From Methylovorus menthalis (GTDB lineage Bacteria > Pseudomonadota > Gammaproteobacteria > Burkholderiales > Methylophilaceae): 64,000 nucleotides of DNA. The notes under the pieces are model-generated. The model had not been told where the DNA came from, did not search any database, and worked only from the letters and a program-made list of their open reading frames with translations. Positions within the stretch are counted from its first letter, which is position 1. Every line of letters begins with the position of its first letter. The stretch lies in assembly GCF_020523625.1 (NCBI RefSeq), contig NZ_JAJAQH010000001.1:136930-200929 (forward strand), read 5' to 3'. Shown here piece after piece: positions 55,840 through 64,000 of the stretch. The position numbers and the translations under genes are program-made.

Positions 55840-56658
55840 TTAAGCAAACTTGAGGAAGTAGATCAACACCAGCGTGCCAAACACAATGCGGTAGTAGGCA
55901 AATGCACGGAAATCGTGGTTAGCCACATAGCGAATCAGGGTTTTCACCGCAATCAACGCGGCAATGAAGGCCATGATGAACCCCACGGCAAACATGGGAA
56001 TATCGTCCGCGCTGAACAGGGCGCGGTTTTTGAACACGTCGTAACCACTGGCCGCCAGCATGACCGGGATCGCCAGAAAGAACGAAAACTCGGTAGCCGC
56101 CTTGCGCGACAAGCCAAACAGCATGCCACCCAGGATGGTGGCACCCGAACGCGAGGTACCTGGAATCATTGCCAGCGATTGGGCAAACCCGACCTTGAGA
56201 GCCTGCAAGGGCGTAATGTCATCCAACGTGGCCGCTTTGTGCACGACATCCTTGCCATCAAAATGGCGTTCAATCCACAGGATCAGAAAACCACCCACGA
56301 TCAGCGCAACCGCCACATTAATGGGCGAAAACAGATGGGTCTTGATAAAGCTGTGAAAGATCAGCCCCAGCACTGCCGCTGGCAGAAATCCGATAAATAC
56401 ATTCAGCACAAAGCGTTGTGATTTCGGGTTGCTGGTCAGCCCCTGGGCGATCCCGGTAAGGCGCGTGCGGTATTCCCAGCATACCGCCAGAATGGCACCC
56501 AGCTGGATGACGATCTCGAATACCTTGCCTTTGTCGTCGTTAAAATTGAGCAGATCACCTGCCACGATCAAGTGGCCGGTACTGCTGATGGGGAGGAACT
56601 CGGTGGCGCCTTCAAGGATGCCGAGAATAGCGGCTTTGAGGAGTAACAGCAAATCCAT
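55840..56658 (-). CDS. uppP: Undecaprenyl-diphosphate phosphatase
   Basis: The 272-aa membrane enzyme recycles the lipid carrier of cell-wall and polysaccharide synthesis. Both active-site signatures are present: [17 protein letters not shown] (residues about 13-29) and the [10 protein letters not shown] segment (about 165). Eight membrane helices are visible. The length is normal. Confidence 0.95.
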   Translation of the reverse strand: MDLLLLLKAAILGILEGATEFLPISSTGHLIVAGDLLNFNDDKGKVFEIVIQLGAILAVCWEYRTRLTGIAQGLTSNPKSQRFVLNVFIGFLPAAVLGLIFHSFIKTHLFSPINVAVALIVGGFLILWIERHFDGKDVVHKAATLDDITPLQALKVGFAQSLAMIPGTSRSGATILGGMLFGLSRKAATEFSFFLAIPVMLAASGYDVFKNRALFSADDIPMFAVGFIMAFIAALIAVKTLIRYVANHDFRAFAYYRIVFGTLVLIYFLKFA

Positions 56659-56777
56659 GGATATTATTTCTCTTGTTCAGTGTGTAGTAAAAGGCTGAGC
56701 TTAAGCCAGCAACATGACCCCCATATTGCTATCCAGACCCAAGCAACTTATGGGCCTGAAAATCCCTTTGCTCGCCC

Positions 56778-57173
56778 TTAGAGACGACGCCAGGCTGACA
56801 TGGCCTGCGCCATCAGCTCGGATTGGGTTTGCGGCACCTTGCCGTCGGGGCTGAGACGATCTACAACCTTGGGCAGGTAATTCGCCAAGGTTTGCGCGAC
56901 GTCAGCAAGCGACATATGAAACTTTTGCGCGATATCGGTCAGTGTTTGTGTGCCCAATGCGCCCTCGACCTGTTCAGGTGCTAGGGGGAGATTTTCCCCA
57001 TTGGCCAGCCAGGAGTCGACCTCTTCTGCCATGCCGGCATCCCTGAATTTTTTCAGTACGCCAGGCGCACCACCATTACGTTCGATAATCTCAAGGGCGA
57101 CCTGAAACATGCGGCCTTGCTCGCCCCCCATTTTTGCGGCCACTGAGCCTGCAATGCTACTGAATAAACCCAT
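56778..57173 (-). CDS. YidB family protein (DUF937)
   Basis: The 131-aa soluble protein matches YidB: GLFSSIAGSVAAKMG near the start and WLANGENLPLAPEQVEGALGTQTLTDIAQKF in the middle. The function is unknown; helices with a repeated Asp/Gln-rich pattern dominate. A hairpin (CCTGG/CCAGG) lies just upstream in its leader. Confidence 0.85.
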   Translation of the reverse strand: MGLFSSIAGSVAAKMGGEQGRMFQVALEIIERNGGAPGVLKKFRDAGMAEEVDSWLANGENLPLAPEQVEGALGTQTLTDIAQKFHMSLADVAQTLANYLPKVVDRLSPDGKVPQTQSELMAQAMSAWRRL

Positions 57174-57256
57174 GATTCAGCTCCTTTCAGTACTGCCTGG
57201 TATCTTCCCAGGCAATGTGATTCCCCCTGGGGCTTATAGAAATAAACCGCGTTGCA

Positions 57257-58723
57257 TTAAAACCGTTCGCCGGGGCGCAGATAACGCCATTGGCCGGGTG
57301 GCAGCTTGCCCAACGCCACACTGCCAATACGCACGCGCTTCAGGCCCACCACGTTGAGGCCAACCTGCTCGCACATGCGACGAATCTGGCGCTTGCGCCC
57401 TTCGCGCAATACAAAGCGCAACTGGTCTTCATTCTGCCAGGACACCTTGGCCGGTTTCAGCTGCACGCCATCCAGCGTGAGGCCGAAATTAAGCTTGCGC
57501 AGCCCCTCATCCGACAGGGTGCCTTCCACCCGCACCAGGTATTCTTTTTCGGTCTGAGAATCCTCGCCGATCAATTGCCGGGCAACGCGGCCATCCTGCG
57601 TCAGCACCAGTAGCCCGGTGGAATCAATATCCAGCCGTCCGGCCGGGGCCAGTCCTTTGAGGAATCCACGTCTGAACTCTTTTTGTACCGGGTCTTCCGC
57701 CCAGTGATTATCGGGATGCACCAGCACCACAGCTGGCTCGTAGCCATCTTCCGCCTGGCCGGATACATAGCCCACCGGCTTGTGCAGCAGAATAGTAACG
57801 ATCTCGGATTGATGCTTCTCCGCTTCTTTACTGACTTCGATGTTCGCGTCGGGTTCCACGCGGGAGCCCAATTCATCCACCACCTTGCCATTCACCCGCA
57901 CCCAGCCATTCACAATCCACTCATCTGCTTCGCGCCGTGAGCACAAGCCCAGCTCGGCCATGCGCTTTGAAAGGCGCGGCAAATCGGGCTGCGATGCGAC
58001 AGGTTTGGGTGTGAACATGGGATTCTGGGTACGATCCCGATTGAAATCACCAGCGACAAACCCATCCCGTGCCTTGCCACCCCGGCGCGGGGTATCGCGG
58101 TCACTGGCCAACCGATCAGCGCGGTCTGCTGCAGGGCGGCGTGGCCGCTCGCTACGTTCGGCCGGACGCTCGTCGCGGCTCCGGCTATCTGGTCGTGCGG
58201 TTTCCGTACGGGGGCGTGATTCGCTGCTACGTGCAGGCCGATCAGCAGCAGAGCGCTCTGGTCTTGTGCCATCAGGCCTTGCACCAGCAGACCGTGAACT
58301 ATCCGGTCTGGCAGAGTCTGATCTTGCATTCTCTGATCTGGCACGGTCTGACGGGGAGCGATCTGCTGCTGGTCGCCGTGCGGGCTGGCGCTCACTTACA
58401 TCCCGGGCTGCCACTACCCGGCGCGGGCGATCACTATCAGCGGGGCTTTCGGCCGCCTGATGTTCATGCAGGGTGCCATCATGACGATGATTACGCTGAC
58501 GCTTGGGTGCAGCGCGATCAGCAGAAGGGCGGGCACTGACTGCACGTGCTGGCTTGTTGGCAGGAGCGCGCACTTCAGCATCCTGGACGGACACATTGGC
58601 AGCAGGCTTTGAGGCAGCATCACGTGGACGCTTGGCCGGGTCTGCGCGCCGCACCGGTTTACGGCCAGAGGGAGCATTGGAATCAGCGGGCGTTGCTTTG
58701 GGGGGGAGTTTTAAAGTGGTCAC
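57257..58723 (-). CDS. rluB: 23S rRNA pseudouridine synthase RluB with long disordered N-terminus
   Basis: The C-terminal half (residues about 240-488) is a full RluB-type enzyme: S4 domain (RLSKRMAELGLCSRREADEWI), catalytic Asp in AGRLDIDSTGLLVLTQDG, and REGRKRQIRRMCEQVGL. The N-terminal 230 residues are of low complexity, almost only Arg, Asp, Ser, Ala and Pro (RPRRPAADRADRLASDRD). RluB of E. coli has its extension at the C-terminus. The start is uncertain: GTG at 58723 is preferred to a TTG seven codons earlier. Confidence 0.87.
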   Translation of the reverse strand: MTTLKLPPKATPADSNAPSGRKPVRRADPAKRPRDAASKPAANVSVQDAEVRAPANKPARAVSARPSADRAAPKRQRNHRHDGTLHEHQAAESPADSDRPRRVVAARDVSERQPARRPAADRSPSDRARSENARSDSARPDSSRSAGARPDGTRPERSAADRPARSSESRPRTETARPDSRSRDERPAERSERPRRPAADRADRLASDRDTPRRGGKARDGFVAGDFNRDRTQNPMFTPKPVASQPDLPRLSKRMAELGLCSRREADEWIVNGWVRVNGKVVDELGSRVEPDANIEVSKEAEKHQSEIVTILLHKPVGYVSGQAEDGYEPAVVLVHPDNHWAEDPVQKEFRRGFLKGLAPAGRLDIDSTGLLVLTQDGRVARQLIGEDSQTEKEYLVRVEGTLSDEGLRKLNFGLTLDGVQLKPAKVSWQNEDQLRFVLREGRKRQIRRMCEQVGLNVVGLKRVRIGSVALGKLPPGQWRYLRPGERF

Positions 58724-58797
58724 AGCTAGGGTCTCGTAAGACAAGGCTAGATTTTACCTTGATCGTGGGATGCATGCGCAGCGGAATCGCAAGAAAT

Positions 58798-58826
58798 AAA
58801 AAAGCAGGCGCGAACGCCTGCTTTTC
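58798..58826. terminator. Rho-independent terminator of thiC
   Basis: The stem AAGCAGGCG/CGCCTGCTT with a CGAA loop (TTCG on the minus strand) is followed on the minus strand by a run of T residues, 30 bp after the thiC stop. Confidence 0.9.
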
Positions 58827-58857
58827 CAATTCAAGGGCTTAAGGTATCGGAAAAGGA

Positions 58858-60910
<2,053 letters not shown>

Positions 60911-60986
60911 CAATAGGCGAAAGTTACGCGAAACCAGCAATAAAAGCAAGTTTGAAGGACTTGTGGTTGAAGCAGGCAAGCACCAT

Positions 60987-61025
60987 AAAAAAAGGCACGG
61001 GCATGCGAAATTGCATACCCGTGCC
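60987..61025 (-). terminator. Rho-independent terminator of the acyl ligase-HDO-SDR-TPR operon
   Basis: On the minus strand GGCACGGGTATGC pairs with GCATGCCCGTGCC (one mismatch) and is followed by seven T residues, 30 bp after the TPR gene stop. Confidence 0.92.
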
Positions 61026-61054
61026 CAAAGACGCAAGGCGCTAAGGGGCCAGCG

Positions 61055-61702
61055 CTAGCGTTTCTTTTCTGCGACTTTCAACCCCTCTTCCACATCCTGT
61101 CGGCGACCGGTATCGGCATCTTCACGACCGGGGCGGGCAGGCGCAGCCAGGGCCTTTTTGTAGTACTCCACCGCCTTGGCATAGTCGCCCTGTCCACTCA
61201 GGAAATCGGCATAGAAGTAGTTGGGATCTATGCCCGTAGGGTTGAGTTGCAGCGCTTTTTCCAGATACTCGCGGGCTTTTTTCTTGTCACCAAAACCAAT
61301 GGGCCAGCCCGGTACCTTGTAATAGAGTGAACCCAGCGAGGTATAAATCGAACCATTCAGCGCATTCGGATTGATTTTCTCGGCGGCAAGCAACAGGTCG
61401 CGTGACTTTTCGGCGAGCTTGAGCGCACCCAGACCACCCTTGGCCTTGGCGTAGGTGCTGAGAATAATGGCTTCCCAGATCATGGATTCAGGCGCACCCG
61501 GGTTGGCTGCGCTTACCTGATGCGCTTCCTCCGACAGGGTTTTCAACGCGGCTTCCTGCTGAGCATCGGGTATCTGGTAATTGGCATGAGCCCAGTCATG
61601 CTGCAGCTTGACGATGGCAGGGTCTACCTTGTCATCGGCGTATACCGGGACGGCAAGCAGCGCTGTGCCGAGCAGGCAAAGGGCAATAAAAGTACGTTTC
61701 AT
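61055..61702 (-). CDS. Secreted TPR-like protein
   Basis: The 215-aa protein has a signal peptide (MKRTFIALCLLGTALLAVPVYADD) and several TPR-like helical repeats (AREYLEKALQLNPTGIDPNYFYADFL, DYAKAVEYYKKALA at about residues 130-190). It probably acts as a periplasmic scaffold. It overlaps the SDR gene by four bases and is the last gene of the operon with the acyl-activating enzyme and the HDO protein. A catalytic role is not indicated. Confidence 0.78.
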   Translation of the reverse strand: MKRTFIALCLLGTALLAVPVYADDKVDPAIVKLQHDWAHANYQIPDAQQEAALKTLSEEAHQVSAANPGAPESMIWEAIILSTYAKAKGGLGALKLAEKSRDLLLAAEKINPNALNGSIYTSLGSLYYKVPGWPIGFGDKKKAREYLEKALQLNPTGIDPNYFYADFLSGQGDYAKAVEYYKKALAAPARPGREDADTGRRQDVEEGLKVAEKKR

Positions 61703-62523
61703 CGAATTTCTCCTAAGGGATGTTGTTTGCGATTCACAAAGGGGGCAGCGAGGCGCGCCTGTTTTTTCATGCCGAAATTGACCAGTTTGGGCAGGGTGCT
61801 ATTCAGCCAGGCAAAAAAGGATTCTGGCTGGCCGATGTAGTACTCCTCGCATTCGCGGGCAATGGCGCACACAATCTGGCGCGCCACGTCTTGCGGTGCA
61901 TCCAGCGAAATATTGGCAGCACGCAACATATGAGTGGTGGTGGCATCGTTCAAAGGTGTATCTACAGCTCGAGGGGCAATATACGTTACCTGCACTGGCG
62001 TATCGACCAGCTCGCGACGTAGCGATTGCGAAAATCCGCGTATGGCAAACTTGCTGGCGCAATAGCTGGCGTAATGCGGAAAGCCAATACTGCCGAAAAT
62101 GGAACCGATGTTGACCAGCTGCCCTTGCTGCCTGGTCAAAAAGTGCGGTAGTGCCGCCCGCGCTAGCAAGATTGGTGCGGTGACATTGGTCTGAATAATC
62201 TGCGCAATGCGCTCCGGGCTCTGCTCTTCAAACTGGATGAAATCCATGACCCCGGCATTGTTGATCAGGATATCCAGCCCGCCCAGCTGCTGAACGGCGG
62301 CGTCCACTACTCCCTGCGCAGCATTGGGATGCTCCAGATCCGCCACGATGGAAATACGCTCGCCGGGCATGCCACTCAAGGTATGCAGCAGTTCCTGCAA
62401 TTTACCAGGGTGGCGGCCCACCAGCGCGAGATGGGCGCCTTGCGACGCCAGTTCGATGGCCAACGCCTGACCGATACCACCGGTGGCACCCGTCAGCAGG
62501 ATACGGGCATTCTGGATATTCAT
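61699..62523 (-). CDS. Short-chain dehydrogenase/reductase
   Basis: The 274-aa SDR has TGATGGIGQALA (NAD(P) loop), NNAGVMDF, catalytic Ser in NIGSIFGS and YCASKFAIRGF (Tyr-x3-Lys). The long C-terminal tail with FFAWLNSTLPKLVNFGMKKQ resembles membrane-associated or lipid-acting SDRs. It overlaps both neighbours by four bases, so it acts with them, perhaps on a carrier- or CoA-bound acyl or aldehyde. Confidence 0.88.
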   Translation of the reverse strand: MNIQNARILLTGATGGIGQALAIELASQGAHLALVGRHPGKLQELLHTLSGMPGERISIVADLEHPNAAQGVVDAAVQQLGGLDILINNAGVMDFIQFEEQSPERIAQIIQTNVTAPILLARAALPHFLTRQQGQLVNIGSIFGSIGFPHYASYCASKFAIRGFSQSLRRELVDTPVQVTYIAPRAVDTPLNDATTTHMLRAANISLDAPQDVARQIVCAIARECEEYYIGQPESFFAWLNSTLPKLVNFGMKKQARLAAPFVNRKQHPLGEIR

Positions 62524-63200
62524 GCGGCCTCCTGAAATGCGGCGGGCAGAAAGCGCTCACCCAGCTCGCGGAAAATATTGCCATACAACTGGTAAAACAC
62601 GCGGGCACTGTGGATCAGCTGTGCCCTGTCATCCGTATCTTCAAGGCGATTGACCAGACCTTCGTAAAAAGCGGTATGCCCGACATCCAGCGCACCGTGG
62701 GAGGTGAGGTAAGTAAAGCTCCCATTGCCCAAGCCCAAGCTGGTTCGGATGGCTTCGCCGGCCTGTGTTGCCAGTGCGGTGCTGGTACCTTCAAGCACCA
62801 GCACCATGCCGAAGAATCCAATCGGATTGACGCGCTGTATGGTGTCGTGGGCATAGGCCACCATGATCTCGGTGGCAAGCCCGGGCTTGCCATGGCGCAC
62901 GGCTTCGGCATCGCCACCACTGGCCTTGATGTCATTCAGAATCCACTCCTGATGCCCCAGCTCTTCTTCAATATATTCGGCCACCGCCTCACGCAACCAT
63001 TCATAACGCTCAGGCAGGCGGGCACCGCAGGCCATCAATAGCGGCACGGTATGTTTGACATGGTGATAAGCCTCGGTCAAAAACGCGATATAGGCATCCA
63101 GGCTCACCTGACCGCTGGCACCCGCACGAATCAGGGGCAGGCTGAACAGGGCATTTCGTTGCGACTCGGTCGCAGCAAGCAATTCATCATAAAACGGCAT
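62520..63200 (-). CDS. Haem-oxygenase-like diiron protein (TenA/HDO superfamily)
   Basis: The 226-aa, all-helical protein fits the TenA/PqqC/HDO group labelled 'iron-containing redox enzyme'. Candidate iron ligands follow the HDO pattern: Glu80-x2-His83 (EELGHQ), Glu137 (LVLEGTS), His168 and Asp172-x2-His175 (SHGALDVGH); Glu43 and His46/47 lie in the first helix. HDO enzymes such as UndA and SznF oxidise fatty acids or amines. The ATG at 63200 starts the conserved part. It overlaps the upstream ligase by 14 bases and the SDR by four. Confidence 0.72.
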   Translation of the reverse strand: MPFYDELLAATESQRNALFSLPLIRAGASGQVSLDAYIAFLTEAYHHVKHTVPLLMACGARLPERYEWLREAVAEYIEEELGHQEWILNDIKASGGDAEAVRHGKPGLATEIMVAYAHDTIQRVNPIGFFGMVLVLEGTSTALATQAGEAIRTSLGLGNGSFTYLTSHGALDVGHTAFYEGLVNRLEDTDDRAQLIHSARVFYQLYGNIFRELGERFLPAAFQEAA

Positions 63201-64000
63201 GTTGGTCTCTTTCATACAAAGGATTTATACGCGCAGCATATTGCTGCCAGATGGCATCGCGCCGCAGCCTGCCATTCGGGGTGAGCTGCTGGTTTTGCGG
63301 GGTAAAGGGATGTTCGGCCAACATCCACTGCTGCACGCGGGCATAGTCCGGCAGCGTCTGGTTGGCCTGTTGCACGGCGGCTTCAATCTGCGCGTGTATA
63401 TCGCCGGAAACGCGCGGCACAATCACAGCCACATTCCATGGACGCGCCTCACCGAACACGGCGACCTGGGCGATCACCGGCGACAAGGCGAGCTCGCTTT
63501 CTACCCATTCCGGCGATACATTGCGTCCATACGATGTGATGAAGATATTCTTTTTACGGCCCGTGATATGCAGATAGCCATCGCCATCCAGATAGCCAAT
63601 ATCGCCAGTCGGCCAATAAGTCACATGCATGGCAGGCTGGGCGGCGTAGCCCAGCAGGGTGCTGCCCGCCACCAGCAACTCACCATCACTGGCAAACGCC
63701 AGTTGCACATGCGGCAAGAGCTTGCCCACGCTGCCAGGGCGCTGCTGACCGGGCGAATTAAAAGCCACCACCGAAGCGCACTCCGACAATCCATAACCCT
63801 CGCATACCGGCAAGCCCAGCTCTTCTGCGCGCTGCAGCAAACGGGGCGCCACGCGGGCGCCACCCACGGCAATCAGGCGCAGGCTCGTGGGAGGAGCCCA
63901 GCCAGACTCGGCGGCCATGACCAGCGCACGCAAAAGTTCAGGAATCAGCAACAGAGTGGTCGGATTGGTTTCCTGTATGGTTTGCAGTAACTGCGGCACA
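63187..64000 (-). CDS. AMP-dependent acyl-CoA synthetase/ligase, C-terminal part (partial)
   Basis: The gene enters from the right edge; 270 residues are visible. The ANL superfamily core is clear: YGLSECASVVAFN (A5-like), TGDIGYLDGDGYLHITGRKKNIFITSYGRNVSPEWVE (A7/A8) and the C-terminal LTPNGRLRRDAI with its catalytic Lys position replaced by Arg (GRLRRD). It resembles long-chain fatty-acid ligases. It heads the operon in this window and presumably supplies an activated acyl group to the HDO and SDR proteins. Confidence 0.85.
   Translation of the reverse strand, partial: VPQLLQTIQETNPTTLLLIPELLRALVMAAESGWAPPTSLRLIAVGGARVAPRLLQRAEELGLPVCEGYGLSECASVVAFNSPGQQRPGSVGKLLPHVQLAFASDGELLVAGSTLLGYAAQPAMHVTYWPTGDIGYLDGDGYLHITGRKKNIFITSYGRNVSPEWVESELALSPVIAQVAVFGEARPWNVAVIVPRVSGDIHAQIEAAVQQANQTLPDYARVQQWMLAEHPFTPQNQQLTPNGRLRRDAIWQQYAARINPLYERDQHAVL

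Overview
The window looks like a chromosomal segment of a methylotrophic betaproteobacterium, most likely Methylophilaceae. The indicators are a formaldehyde-activating-enzyme (Fae) homologue, a proteobacterial type-3 glutamate-cysteine ligase with gshB, the lptM-lysA pair, a Pseudomonas/betaproteobacterial minor-pilin operon, cobalamin-dependent metH, and a TPP-riboswitch-controlled thiC. The species call is inference from gene content only. No rRNA, tRNA or CRISPR array was recognised.

Layout. 1-9 kb: edge of a 2OG-Fe(II) oxygenase-like gene, a small orphan gene, PPOX-fold and HIT proteins, a 2Fe-2S ferredoxin, a TonB-like protein overlapping mpl, an EAL-HDOD signalling protein and a siderophore receptor behind a Fur-type site. 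9-15.7 kb: metH, a VIT1/CCC1 transporter and the 3' part of comM. 15.7-28.3 kb: a 12,579-bp Tn7-like transposon inserted in comM. It has tnsA-tnsB-tnsC, a tniQ cut short by an IS256-family element, cargo (PAS-GGDEF, small ORF, EamA exporter, ketopantoate-reductase-like enzyme, SDR with divergent LysR) and a TnsE-like gene at the far end. It is bounded by a 5-bp CCTTG duplication, and precise removal would restore an in-frame 496-aa ComM. 28.3-34.4 kb: 5' comM fragment, ubiK, the nitrogen-regulated torF-glnK-amtB operon, a candidate sigma-54/NtrC-dependent small RNA, then gshA-gshB. 34.4-41.4 kb: type IV pilus minor-pilin operon pilE-fimT-pilV-pilW-pilX-pilY1. 41.5-48.9 kb: lptM-lysA, purU, GyrI-like and CobD-like genes, ispH, DoxX, a lipoprotein, a GNAT enzyme, a Fae homologue and a secreted protein. 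49-64 kb: sulP, mutY-peroxiredoxin, asmA, exoD-uppP, yidB, rluB, thiC, and a tightly overlapping operon of an acyl-activating enzyme, a haem-oxygenase-like diiron protein, an SDR and a TPR protein running off the right edge.

Main point of interest. The intergenic region after amtB is not empty. It carries an NtrC-type palindrome, a near-perfect sigma-54 -24/-12 element and, about 75-100 nt further on, a strong Rho-independent terminator, with no convincing ORF between. This is the architecture of a nitrogen-starvation-induced sRNA of about 100 nt with a CU-rich single-stranded stretch able to pair with Shine-Dalgarno sequences. The same NtrC plus sigma-54 arrangement stands in front of torF-glnK-amtB, so the porin, PII protein, ammonium transporter and putative sRNA would form one nitrogen regulon.

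A second point is the Tn7-like element itself: symmetric sub-terminal repeats but no canonical TGT/ACA tips, both outermost genes starting within about 50 bp of the tips, a destroyed target-selection gene, and insertion in a gene for natural transformation beside a complete minor-pilin operon.
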